Positions 11,496 through 22,735 of a stretch of DNA of 64,000 nucleotides are shown piece by piece (position 1 is the first letter of the stretch; each line of letters begins with the position of its first letter). A program made the position numbers and the translations under genes. Source of the DNA: Tetradesmus obliquus (Eukaryota > Chlorophyta > Chlorophyceae > Sphaeropleales > Scenedesmaceae); assembly GCA_030272155.1 (NCBI GenBank), contig CP126196.1:1302001-1366000 (forward strand). The letters run 5' to 3'. The notes beneath the pieces are model-generated. The model was given only the letters and a program-made list of their open reading frames with translations, searched no databases and was not told the DNA's origin.

Positions 11496-14400
11496 CTTCT
11501 TGTCTCACCTGGCTCAGCTTGAAGATGTTCTTCTTGCGGTCCACAATCTTGAGCCCGCCCTCCTTGGTGATGGTGCCGATGTCGCCAGTGTGGAACCAGC
11601 CGTCAGCGTCCAGCACCTCCGTGGTCTTCTCAGGCTGCAGGACAGGTCAGAACAGCAAGCAACAGACATCGTGTTACAGCCAGGCAGCAGGTGGAACCAA
11701 CCGTCAGCGTCCAGCACCTCCGCCGTCTTCTCAGGCTGCAGCGCAGATGACAACAAAGGGAGTTAGATGTTCGTGTCAGAGCGTGTTGGAGATGGGGGTG
11801 CAGGCCACGATTGATGTTGCAAGGCCGCCAGCCGCACACCAGGCACATGCAAGCGCAGCTTCGTGATGACACAGATCTCAGCAAGCGGTTAAGCAGAAGT
11901 ATGCACTTACCGAGCTCAGCAGTACCTTGACACGCAGTCCGGACTGCCAAGAGATGCAACCAGTACAATAAGCACAGCAGCACCAGACATCAACACCAGC
12001 ACACACGCCACCCCTGGCCCCACCTGCTTGTAGTAGCCTGAGAAGAGCTGCGGGCCCCTCAGCAGCACCTCGCCTGCTGGCTCAGCCTCATTCAGCGCGT
12101 CATAGTTCATCTCTGCAGCAGGACACACAGCAGCACAGTAAGGCTACAGCCACCAGGATCACGCAACTGCAGCATTCCCTTGCACAGATGTGCTGCTGCT
12201 GCTGCTGCTGCTGCTGAGCACGATGGTAAACATCAAGTATGTTTGTAGACTGTAACATGGGCTGTGTCAGCTGCTGCCAACAGCTGCAGAAGAGACTGCC
12301 ATTCGATCAAACCAGAACAGCTGGTCAACCGCCTCCCAGGCTGGGCTTGCCATTGCTATTGTTGTCATTCGCTAATACTTTTGCACGCACCTGGCACGCT
12401 CTCCAGGCGCAGCTCAGTGCAGGGCGTGCAGGGGCCATTCGTGGTGTGCATAGCCCAGGAGTCAGGCACAGCGATGCAGCTGGCGGCGCACGTCTCTGTC
12501 AGGCCGTAGCCCTGCATTGGGGTGACATGCGGCGGGAAACACACAGCTCGTCAAATGCAGGCACTTTGCCGATCTTGGCAGTACTTGTCAGCAACCTCAG
12601 CACAGGCCAAAGAGCAGCATGCGATTGTGTTGGGGGTACACACACAGCTCGCGCACGCCCCACAGAACAACTTGTAGTATACAACGCTGCTTGCTTTCAC
12701 ATGCCGCACCTGCACCACGGGCGCGCACATGGCCACCTTGGAGGAACTCCTCCACGTGTGGCGCCAGGGGCGCGCCCCAACCACAAAACCTTTTCTTTGC
12801 ACAAGGTATAACCAGCATCACAATCAATTGCTGTCGGGTGGGCATCGCACCTGCACCACGGGCGCGCACATGGCCACCTTCAAAAACTCCTCCACGTGTG
12901 GCGCCAGGGGCGCGCCGCCGCTCACGATGAGCTTCACGTTGCCGCCCAGCCGCTGCTTGACCTTGCTGAACACCAGCTTGTCGAAGAAGGGCGCGGCCTG
13001 CGGCAATAGATGGAAAGACATTTGGCAGGTGAGGAAAAGGTTGGCGCACAGAAACACTTCAGGAATGGAGGGTTCAGCAGGTTCATGAAAGAGTGGAGTT
13101 GTTTACAACATGGTACAGCACATCTTGTTGTGCTGCAGAGAGGTGCACCAGAAGCACCGTGTAGCTAGCAGCAGCAGCGCCAGCACTGCGCGCACCTTGT
13201 CCTGCTCCAGTCCCTTCTTGATGTAGAACAGCTTGCGCGCAAAGCCCCAGTTGAACAGCAGCTTCTTCACGCCGCCAGCCTCGTTGATCTGCACAAGTAT
13301 TCGGAATGTTTGGCAGAGGCAACAGAGGAAAGATTGTTATGGTTAGCGGCTCCGCACAGGGAGGCAGCACACACATGAACAGTCAAGGGGTACGCTGCAT
13401 GCACACAAGTTATGGCATGCAGCATTGCAGGATGTAAGTGGAAGAGGTGCATCTCTGAGCATGCGCCCTTCTGCAGGCTCGCCAACAGTTCCAGAACGCA
13501 ACCTGCACTCGGCAAGGCCGCTGCACTGCAACCTGCACAACCCCTGGCCTCTCATCTGGCATGTCACGCGATTGTAGAGCGGTCAAACATGCAAAACAAG
13601 CCGCAGCCGTCCCAGCATATATCATGCAGCATGTGACCTCTCTGCCTCCGTAAGCACACCTGGTCTGTCACGCGGTTGTAGATGCGGTCAAACACGCGCG
13701 GCACGCCGATGAAGATGCTGGGCTTGAGCGCGCCGATGTCGTCCACCAGCGTGTTCACATTGCCCTGCCAGTAGCCGATGCTGCCGCCCAGCGCGATGAA
13801 CATCTCCTCAGCAGTCCTGCGAGCAGCAGCGGGTGCAGCAGTTGGTACAGCAGCTGTGCATAGCGATGAGCATCTCCTCAGCAGTCCTGCAAGCAGCAGC
13901 AGGGGATGCAGGTAAAATAGGCGCAAGAGGTGAAAAAGCAGCTGTGCAGCACGATGAACATCTCCTCAGCCGTCCTGCGAGCAGCATTGTGGGTGAATGG
14001 TCAGCACAACAGCTGTGAACAGCGAGGGTAGGCAGCAGCAGGCTGTCGCCCCCTGTTCCTCGAACGCCTGTCACCAGCGTTATCACACAACCTGCCATGG
14101 CTGCGCAGGCTGTTTCCTGCTCACCTGTCGAAACGTGTGCCAGGGGCAGGTAGGACAGCTGGCCGTCGCCTACTGTTGCTCATACACCTGTCACTATTCC
14201 ATACCACACAACCTGCGTGGCTGCGCAGGCTGTGCCCTGCTCACCTGTCAAAAATGTGTGCCAGGGGCAGGTAGCTCAGCAGGCTGTCCCAATGTTGCTT
14301 GCAAGCTGTCCATACACCTGTCGCTTTCCAACTCAACACAATCGGCGTGGCCGCGCAGGCTGTCTCCTAATCACCTGTCGAAGATGTGTGCCAGGGGCAG

Positions 14401-16851
14401 GTCGGACAGCAGGCTGTCGCCCACTGTTGCTTGCATGCTGTCCATACACCTGTCGCTTTCCAACACAACGCATCTTGTCCCAGCTGTGCTGATCGCTCTC
14501 TGCTCACCTGTCAAAAATGTGTGCCAGGGGCAGGTAGGACAGCAGGCTGTCTCCCACGCCAATGGCCTCCCCTGCCACCTCCTTGAGGAAGGAGATGAGG
14601 CTGGCCACAGTGGCCACCACTGCACTGTGCTTGAGCAGCACGCCCTTGGGGTCACCTGTTTCACAGAAACAAGAGGAGCGACAAGGCACATCAAGCTGAG
14701 AAGGCATGGCAGCACCAGGATGGTGCAGTAGTCATCGGGCATGAGTGCACTAGTGTGCACAGGTGTGCTGCAGCCTCCCGATCCTGTCTACATTTGGCCC
14801 CTAATGTGCACATGCTTCACATGCACCATGTGTATGTGCGCACCTGTGTTGCCACTGGTGTGCATGATGGTGCAGTAGTCATCATAGGTGTGCTGCAGCC
14901 TCCCAATCCTGTCTACATTTGGCCCCTGAGATGCATTAGTGTATGTGCGCACCTGTGGCGCCGCTCGTGTACATGATGGTGCAGTAGTCGTCAGGCTTTG
15001 GCGCCACTGCTGCTGCTGCTGCTGCTGTGCTTGACACACCACAGTCCAGCACATTGTGCAGCGCGCACTCACCTGTGGTGCCGCTCGTGTACATGATGGT
15101 GCAGTAGTCGTCAGGCTTTGGCGCCACTGCTGCCACCGGCTTGGCTGCGCCTGCCTGCGCCAGTGCCTCAAAGCTCATCACGCTCACGCCAGCAGCTGTC
15201 AGCACCTGCAGAAACACGAGGTATTTGACAGCATATGGTTTTTGGGTGACAGCAAAGCATTACATGCTTTCGCATGGCCAGCAGCAAGGCGATTGCAGTG
15301 GACATGCACCTGCATGCTGGCGTGCTGCGCAGCGCCATGCACTGCTGGTGCGTTGTATGAGCTGCATACACTAGCAGATGAAATGTACGCCAGTCCACCA
15401 TTGCGGTGCGCTGCAAGGACCCAACTGCTGCCACAAACCCAAGGATGCAACACAGGCCACACACAAACGCCCACCTGTGCAACTGCTGCGTCCTCCTGCC
15501 GAACATACACACCATGCTTCACCCCAAGCATGCAGCACATGCAGCACATGCCCAGACTCCCCACCTGCACTGCTGCAGCGTCCTCCGGTCCCCAGTACAC
15601 CACATTCTTGAACTGCGCCGTGTTGATGCCCTTTATGGCTCCTGCAAGGCTGCCCAGCTTGCGGCCGTCCAGCACAGTCACAACCGCCTCGCTGTGGTTC
15701 ACAATGAACTCCACCGCATTCTCTCCCAGCGTGTCGTACAGCGGCACGCACTCGTAGCTCATGCGGTTGCAGGCCTGCAGGAAAGTTTGCAGGAAGGTTT
15801 GCAGGAGAGTTTGCAGGAAAGCTTTGCAGGAAAGTGAACATACCATATTATGCTGCATGGTGGTCATGCCAGCAATGGTATTCAGCAGAGAACGCAGACA
15901 ACGCAGATGCTGCAAGGACAGTGCACAAGCGTGGTGCAAGAACACAGGCCCAGGCTTGCAGACAGCATTATGAAACGCGTCCCATGTCATGGCAGGCAGC
16001 AGGAGCAGCGCATGCAGTGTGACATGGCAGTTATGCAATGCCTAGCTGCCACCATTGTATGCTTGCATAAGCTGTGACGTTGTGGGTATGCACAGAAGAG
16101 ATGTGCTCAGGTGCTGATGCAGCAAATGCTAGTGTAACAGCCGCAGCATGTTTGCGGCGGTAACCATGGCAACAGCTGCCTACAGCAACCTGGTCACCCT
16201 GTGACCAGACAGCTAATAGCTGAGTTACAGGCAAATACTACTGCTTTTCAATGTGCCATACAGCAATGGCGCAGGCTGCAGCTGTGTGTGTTGCACACAG
16301 AACACAGCAGTAGCTGCGCTGGCCAGGTCAGCAGGTCCCACAGGGTACTGCTCAGGCTGAAGCAGATGCTGTGTACACTGTAAACACATATCAACTAACA
16401 TTACACAACGCTTTGCTTCTGCCTCGCAGGGCACGTGACCAGCTCTGCCCGTTCTGCTGCTGTTTTGGGCGCCAAGCGCCCCTGCACCCACCTGCATGGC
16501 CATCATCCACTCGCAGCAGTTGACTCCATAGACGCCCACACGATCCCCAGCTTTCACGCCGAGGCCTGCAAGGCCAGAAGCGATCGCCTGCACCTTCTCA
16601 TTCACCTCCCCGTAGGTCAGCCACTCATACGGGCCTGCCTTGCCGGTGGCAGCATTAATTGGCCTCCAACCCAGCAGTTTCTCGCCGGAATATTTGGCCA
16701 CGCTGTTCTGAAAGAGCTCGTGCAGTGTGGTGGCCTCGATGGTGGGGAAACCATCCTTTGCCACTACATTTCTGTAGATCCTGCTAGCCGAGGGTGTATC
16801 CCCGCTTGCAGCGCGGGTTTCACCCGTAGGAACAAGCCAGCTTGTAACCAT
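9499..16851 (-). CDS. LACS: Long-chain acyl-CoA synthetase (AMP-forming)
   Basis: Activates long-chain fatty acids to acyl-CoA with ATP. Fifteen exons in transcript order: 16851-16492, 15774-15565, 15205-15073, 14655-14508, 13816-13660, 13288-13196, 12997-12851, 12511-12391, 12112-12024, 11634-11509, 11169-11107, 10803-10704, 10347-10259, 9985-9872 and 9579-9499. They join in phase to 676 residues, normal for the family. Motifs: P-loop YTSGTTGDPKGV across exons 3-4, [26 protein letters not shown] and [19 protein letters not shown]. The start is the ATG at 16851, about 60 residues before [11 protein letters not shown]. The C-terminus is lysine/alanine-rich with no obvious PTS1, and I cannot assign ER or peroxisome. 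Six exon edges have duplicate copies in the adjacent introns. Confidence 0.95.
10427..10492 (-). repeat. Copy of LACS exon 13 5' edge in intron 12
   Basis: GGGTCCTTGCACAGCTCAGC, ACACTGCCTGC and the flanking GGCACAGCAGCACAGCAG match the real exon 13 edge at 10320-10385, including the acceptor CAG on the minus strand. Confidence 0.8.
11688..11740 (-). repeat. Copy of LACS exon 10 5' edge in intron 9
   Basis: The plus strand here repeats the first 45 bases of exon 10 plus its CTGCAG acceptor. In sense it encodes [15 protein letters not shown] and then runs into intron sequence. The real edge is at 11634. Confidence 0.85.
12704..12780 (-). repeat. Copy of LACS exon 7 3' edge in intron 7
   Basis: The real exon 7 end (12851-12915) and this copy share CTGCACCACGGGCGCGCACA, TGGCCACCTT and CTCCTCCACGTGTGGCGCCA. 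The copy keeps the donor but has a small length change after GGCCACCTT that breaks the frame. Confidence 0.85.
13855..13985 (-). repeat. Two copies of LACS exon 5 5' edge in intron 4
   Basis: CATCTCCTCAGC(A/C)GTCCTGC with neighbouring GCGATGA/ACGATGA recurs at about 13862-13890 and 13950-13985. The real exon 5 start is at 13816. Each copy has its own acceptor on the minus strand. Confidence 0.8.
14116..14430 (-). repeat. Three tandem copies of LACS exon 4 3' edge
   Basis: Copies with donors at about 14125, 14245 and 14375 (period 120-133 bp) repeat the end of exon 4, which is GDSLL(S)[10 protein letters not shown] plus GTGAGC/GTGATT. The two nearest the exon are open and almost identical to it; the farthest has a one-base deletion. 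Each is followed by a similar stretch of intron (CTGCGCAGGCTGT). The real donor is at 14508. Confidence 0.9.
14708..15005 (-). repeat. Three copies of LACS exon 3 3' edge in intron 3
   Basis: 14942-15005 is a near-perfect copy of the ATP-binding motif end and its donor ([15 protein letters not shown]). 14836-14890 and 14708-14765 are more decayed and share an extra flank GTGCTGCAGCCTCCC(A/G)ATCC. The real exon 3 edge is at 15073. Confidence 0.9.
15775..15836 (-). repeat. 11-13-bp tandem repeat at the LACS exon 2 acceptor
   Basis: Five units of GCAGGAAAGTTT type (sense CTTTCCTGCAAA) end exactly at the acceptor of exon 2. The acceptor and its pyrimidine tract are thus repeated five times. Confidence 0.85.
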
Positions 16852-17735
16852 GTTGCTCTGGCTGCCTCGCAGTGCTCGTGAGGATGGGAGTAAGTAGTAG
16901 CACTGCTGCTGTAGCAGCTGGGATCACTGCAAATGTTATCAGCGACAGCAAACAGTAACAAGGCAACTGTCTTACAAGCAACTTGCTCGTGTTTTTCTCT
17001 GGGAGCTGCAGTGCAATGTAACTCGCGGTGTGGAGCCACCTGTAACGTCCACAGCAGCTTCTTGTGTATGCGACTAAGCAAGCTGTAAGCAGCACTTGAA
17101 AATATTACTACATACCAAAAAGTATGTTTCAGGCAGAACTCAACGATTCACTGCCTGCCGGCAACCCTGGACAACACACTGCTTGCTCAATCGAGAGCAA
17201 CCGGACTGCGCACCCGTCAACGCGTCACAACTCACTTTCATTTGACTTCAGCTTGCTGCTGGCTGACCGCAGCACTGCCACATGCCCTACATTGCCGTGC
17301 AGCTGGGCCAGCAGCTGGGCCTGGGCCTCAGGGCCAGTGCAGCGCACCAGATGCACGCGCACAAGCGCAGCAGAGCATGCACACCATAATCGCCTCTAGC
17401 AAGCGCTCACTACGGCGCACATGTTGCATGACAATGGTTAGGGCTGCACGCTTGAAAGCGCACGCACCGCAATTCACAGTCTCAATCGGTGCCACACTGT
17501 GGCACTGTGACCGGTGCATTCTGTTGGAAGGTCCAAGTTCATCAGAATTGCAACCAGTAACCACTTGTAGACCGTCTTTAACTTGCTCTGCAATGCAATC
17601 ATGCACACAGCTGCACAACACAATGCTACCAGGAAAGGCATCTGCAGTTTCACACGTCTCCCAACAACCTAGGACCTGCAGTGCCCACATACCAGGCACT
17701 GTGCAGCACTCTGCCCTGACTTCTCATAGCTGCAG
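16852..17735. other. LACS promoter/5' UTR and ASCC1 3' UTR
   Basis: No coding exon recognised. A reverse-strand TGTAA at 16972-16976, about 760 bp past the ASCC1 stop, may end that transcript. The rest must contain the LACS promoter; no clear TATA box was seen. Confidence 0.4.
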
Positions 17736-20700
17736 CTACTGGCCACTGGGCTTCAAACTCAGCGCAGCAGCACACGCATAGTACCCACTGGCATCATACT
17801 GGCCCCGCAGTGACAGGTGCACAGCTGGAACCTCAAACTGCCCAAGGTCGAAGCCAGACCAGTCCTCCAGCAGCTGCCGACCATCAACCCCTATGCGCTG
17901 CTGCTGCTGCTGCTGCCTGTCACTGCCGCCACCCCTGGCTCCTTGCCTCTGGCCTGAGACAGCGGCTGCTGCAGCGGCTGCTGCTGCAGCAGCACTGCTT
18001 GCTGGCGTGCTGCGCCTGTAGCGCGTGTTGATGACTGTGGCGTGCAGCTTGACAGACTCCAGTTGGCCCTGCATGTGCATGCGTGCATGCAGGATGTAGC
18101 GCAGCACAGCGACCTGTTGCACAGCCGTGGACAAGCACTTGCATGTACAGCAATCCCCTATGGCAGCAGCGCGTGCAGGTTGTGTGCATACGCCAGCAAG
18201 CGGCCCTGCCAAATAATGTGCAGCTGCCAGAAGGCAGTAAATAACAGTCCAGTTGCTGCCTCAGCACAATGCATGCATGCAGTATGTAGCGCAGCACAAC
18301 ACTGGTGAGCAAGCACGGTAGGTACAGCAATCCCCTCAGCACAACTCTGGTAAGCAAGCACTTGCAGGTACAGCAATCTCATGTGCCAGCAGCACATCTG
18401 CAGGTTGCGCCCAACCATGCGCAACCTATTTCAACCTATTTCAAATAGGCTATTTTGCTGCTGCCCAGCTGTGTTTTTGTGGATGATTGGTTGGTTGTGC
18501 GGTCTCTTTGCCATACCAGGAGGCAGTAGATAGAGTTATGCGATGTAACAGCACTCTGTGACTGTGTTTGGCGCATGTCTTGGTTCAATCTGCTACCCAC
18601 TGCAGTACAGAGTGAGCTTCACATGAGTGTTTCTGTGCATAAAATACTGCGTCAGGGCGCAAAATGCACTTGAAATATTCATTTTATGTATATATAATAT
18701 GAATCTACAGTGAAAACGCAGGTGTGATGGTTCAACGCGGAGATCTGTGACCTACCCCTGAAAACATACGGATCACATACTAGTATTTATACGGATACGT
18801 AGGATACATACGTATAATATACGTATGTGAAAATTGGCGACATACGGATTTGCCCATCCCTACCTATTTGGCAACAGCATGCGACCAAACAATGCGCAGC
18901 TGCCACCAAACAATGACTGAACACATATTCAGTGCAGCCTGAACGCAACGCATATACAGCAGACAGGCTAGCCGCATTGCTGCAGCACACACAACTGAGC
19001 TGCCCCCTCACCGGCACTGTCAGCCCTGCCTGCTTGAAGGCCTGCAGCAGCATGTCACACAGCTGCGACAGACGGTTGCCAGAGCCCAGCTCTTTCACCT
19101 GCAGGGCACGAATCACTTATGCATCGGATGACAAACTAGAATCATGCAGTGTCAAAAACACATGAGCAACACAGTGGCAGTTGCTCGTGACTGTAGCAGG
19201 AGGGCACAGGCACTTGCTGCTGGGCAGTGCACAGGTTGCAAAGCACACCACATTTTGGCATGTTTATGATATGAGATTGCCTCAATTCTCACACCTTGAG
19301 GTAGGCCACATGCATGTCGCTGGGATCATCACTCATGTGGTCCAGCCCAGCTAGCTGCAGCAGCAGCGGCTGCCCACCCAGCAGTGCCTGCACCTGCACC
19401 ACACAGGCATCAGGTTTATGGCTTTAGGGTTTGTGTAGCTGTTAACAGCAGTAGCAGGGGAAACATTCAGCACAGATGCCACTAGAACAGGCAGCTCTGC
19501 AAAAGTCCTCTCCGGTGGTGTACCTCTGTGCAGGTCCCTGCCCAGCGTCGAGTTGCCTGTTGCACTGTTCAACTTAAGCTGCCCTCTGCTCACACTACAC
19601 TGCAACCCTTTGACATTCTCACGTGCTCACATACACTACATTCAAATCGCGCCTCACCTGTGGAGCCAGGCCCTGCAGTACCGTGCCCTCCTTGTACCGC
19701 GCATCGTCATCGTACAGTACAGCTTCCTGCCACCTCGAGCATACCCACTTATTGTAGAATCACATTCTGCCTTACCTGCGGCGCCAGGCCTTGCAGCACA
19801 GTGGCCGTCTTGTGCCGCGCCTTTCACATCACAGCTGCACGCCACCCTCACGTGCATACGTAAACTATGTGTGCATCCAAACCCTAGCTCACCTGCGGTG
19901 CCAGGCCCTGCAGCACAGTGGCTGCTTTGTGTCTCGCCTCATCACTGTACAGCTTGAGCATGAGCAGCGTGAGGTGCAGCGAGGCGGCGTTCACAAAGAT
20001 GGACGGCTCAAAGCCCTTCTCTTGAGCCCCAGGCTGCGCCAGCACCTGCAGATGGTGAAGCGCAGCAGACAAACAGTGTGAGGTACAGCGTGGAGGGGTC
20101 AAAACAATGATTGACCCGGTCAAAGCCCTTTTCCTGGGCCCCAGGCTGCGCCAGCACCCGCAGATGGTGAAGCGCAGCAGACAAACAGCGTGAGGTGCAG
20201 CGAGGCCGGGTCCACAAAGATAGATGGCTCAAAGCCCTTTTCCTGGGCCCCAGGCTGTGCCAGCACCTGCAGATGGTGACACCGCCAGTATCAAACAGCG
20301 TGAGGTGCAGCACGGCTAAGTCAACCAAGACCGACACCTAAAGCCCTTCTAATGAGCCCCAGGCTGCGCCAGTACCTGTGTGGGGATACGGTGAAGCGCA
20401 AGCAGAAAACCAGCGTGAGGTGCAGCGAGGCGAGAATCCACAAACAATGACTGGGTCAAAGCCCTTCTCTTGAGCCCCAGGCTGCGCCAGTACCTGCAGA
20501 TTGTGACACCGCCAGTATCAAACAGCGTGAGGTGCAGCGCGGCTAAGTCAACAAAGGCCGACGCGTCAAAGCTCTGATCTGCAGCCCCAGGCTGTGCCAG
20601 CACCTGCAGCTGGCAGCAGCAAGCAGATGGCCTCAGCACAGCAGCTGGAGCTGCACTGCGCACGGGCGCTGCCACTTTGTTGTCGCCTAAAACAGTGTTG

Positions 20701-22126
20701 TAAACCCTGTTTGACCATTACATGCAGCTGAACAACGACGGATGCTCCCTCCTGCATGATTATTGCTACCGCTTCTGCCACGGCTGGGTGCAGGCAAACA
20801 CACTCGCACACGGCTGCAAGCTGCGCGGCGTGCCCTGAGCAGCATGACGACGGGGACAGCAGCTAGTGTGCGTCCAAAGCCCTGCTTGTGCCAGCGGTGC
20901 AATGCGCTGGATACGTCAACATCTGCCGCTTAAAAAAACTCATGCCAGGTCAGCAGCAGCCCACCTGCTGCTGGAACTCCTTCAGCTTGGCAGCAGTCTG
21001 CTTGTTGCTCAGCGGCAGCGACAGAAAGTGGGTGTAGTCCAGGGTACGGCCGCTGAGCATGGTAGCAATGACCACCTCCACGCGCTTGTGTGCAGCGCTC
21101 AGCGCCTGCTTGCTCGGGGCCTTTATGGTGATGGTCTCACCCTTGCTGCTGCCCAGCAGGGGAGCGCTGCCTCCTTGCTGCTGCTGCTGCTGCTGACTGC
21201 TGCCGCTTGAGCGCTGGCCTGCATGGTGACAGTGATGTGGCACATTGTGGACAACACGTCAGTAATAAGAACGGGCCTGCTGCACAGATGAACTTGCAGC
21301 ATATGTAGGCGGCATCACAGCAGACACACAAATGCAAGAAGTAATCACTAGTAACTTGCTTGGCGCACACCCTTGTGGTTGCTGCTGCCATCCCTGGTAG
21401 GGCTGCTGTGCTGTTGCTTTACCTGTTCGTTGTATCTGCAGTGTTGCCCCTGTTGCGCCCTCAATCTCCTTCTGCTTACGGCGCTCCTTGCCTATGATAT
21501 GAGGAATCAACTGGCAGGTTGACAGAATACAAGTGGACGGCGTTGCAGCAGATGTGACATCAACAAAGTGCGCGTGTGAAGTGCTGCATATTGCGCACTC
21601 TGCTGATTCTGCTGCAGTGTCAGCATTGCCAACATGCAGTCCCTGTGTAATGCGCAGTAACCAGCCAGCGGGCAGCGATATAACCGAATGGCCCAGCTGG
21701 CTGCGCAGGCATGCTGGAACACTGCTGATGCGAACAACAGGTGAACAGGGATAACATCTAGCAAGCTCAGCATTACAGCCACCGTCCTCAATTCAACAAG
21801 ACACTGTTGCAGCACGTGTGCCCTGCAACAATAATGTATGCATGTTTCACCTGTGGGTCCACACTGATGCGTGTCACATAGTTGCCGCCATCCTGGCTGA
21901 TCAGTGAATCATCAACCAACTCGTCTTCTGCTGCATCAACAGCCTCTCCCTTATGTTGTTGCTCCTCCCAAGCAGCTGCTGCTGCCTCCTCGTCATCTTC
22001 GTAGTGCTGCTGCTGCTGCTGCTGCTGCTGTTGCTGCCGTTGCGGCTTGCCGTCAATTGTCTGTGTGCGCTGCCTATAGGTGTGGCCGTCCACTTGCAGC
22101 AGATGCACGTTGACCACGTTAGCCAT
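17736..22126 (-). CDS. ASCC1: ASCC1-like protein: KH domain plus 2H phosphoesterase
   Basis: Homolog of activating signal cointegrator 1 complex subunit 1, linked to alkylation damage and RNA processing. Seven exons in transcript order: 22126-21851, 21510-21423, 21218-20965, 20045-19893, 19393-19295, 19098-19012 and 18068-17736; in phase, 429 residues. Residues about 30-60 are a glutamine/glutamate/alanine-rich stretch. A KH domain follows (ISVDPQLIPHIIGKERRK). The second glycine of the usual GxxG loop is replaced (GKER). The AKAP7/LigT-like domain has both HxT motifs, SLHLTLLML and VKLHATVIN, separated by the family spacing with LAGLDHMSDDP between. It ends in a poly-A/Q insert and LSLRGQYDASGYY. 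Exon 4 is flanked by five upstream copies of its 5' part and two downstream copies of its 3' part. Confidence 0.93.
18600..18865. other. AT-rich patch with perfect palindrome in ASCC1 intron 6
   Basis: An unusually AT-rich stretch for this window. It holds a perfect 11+1+11 inverted repeat at 18806-18828 (ACATACGTATA and its complement) and several ATACGGAT words. It ends in TTTGCCCATCCCTA, whose reverse strand TAGGGATGGGCAAA resembles hAT-type transposon termini. The matching other end was not found, so a transposon remnant is only a suggestion. Confidence 0.4.
19657..19825 (-). repeat. Two copies of ASCC1 exon 4 3' edge
   Basis: Copies at 19657-19718 and 19776-19825 repeat the sense end GTACTGCAGGGCCTGGC with the CCACAG/CCGCAG donor edge, and some intron. 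The real edge is at 19893-19945. Confidence 0.8.
19940..20610 (-). repeat. Six-copy tandem array of ASCC1 exon 4 5' edge
   Basis: Junctions on the minus strand lie at about 20045 (the real exon), 20160, 20268, 20376, 20495 and 20605, a period of about 115 bp. Each copy has (C/T)(A/G)G followed by GTGCTGGC(A/G)CAGCCTGGGG and goes on to CTGCACCTCACGCTG. Only the copy at 20045 continues in frame through LHLTLLMLKL to a proper donor. The others drift into degenerate intron, one has a TAG in frame (copy at about 20376), and that at 20160 has lost the CAG (CGG). Confidence 0.92.
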
Positions 22127-22735
22127 GTTCTGTGAAGCAGGTGTGCTGTGGCAGAGCCAGTGGTGAAACAGTGGTGACCACCAGCAAGCTTTGCAGGGTG
22201 ACAGTAAATGCAACAGTCCTGCAGGTATTCAAGAGGAGTTCGGTCGACCTGTGCACCCAGTGTAGCCCTGATCGGTTTGAGATATTAAACGTATCATTTG
22301 CGCTGTTGGAAACATGGGGGGAGTGTTGCGGTCGCCTCGTTATCTTCCGTGTCACTCTCAGGGCTTGGTTGCCAATGCCCTCTCACAATACCGGTGGCAC
22401 TGCCACAGCTGTTTACGTTGTTTGTATCAGTAAGATCGGGTAACAGCCTTCGGTAGCTGATGCCGAGACAAGCAGTTGATCGTAACTCTGGATGTCTCCC
22501 GCCATCTGCTGTCTTTGAGTTGTATCTGATCTGCAGTATGGTGCACCAATCATCCACGTGTCTTAATCAATGTGACAAGATATTAAGTTAAGTGTTAGGA
22601 AAGCAGCCCGTGTTCAGCACCTCCCGAACCACTGCTATACAGTGCAGCAGCAGCGCATACATTGCCAGCAGCAGCACACCCACAGGCACCTCAAAGCTCG
22701 ACCAGGACCTGTTGTAGCACACAGCATCAGCAGCA
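22127..22735. promoter_or_regulatory. Divergent promoter between ASCC1 and APC4
   Basis: 609 bp separate the two start codons, which point away from each other. Both genes must start transcription here. No clear TATA box or known element was picked out. Confidence 0.5.

Noticed and set aside
19420..19440. TTTAGGG telomere-like word
   Set aside because: A single occurrence in an ASCC1 intron, not repeated.
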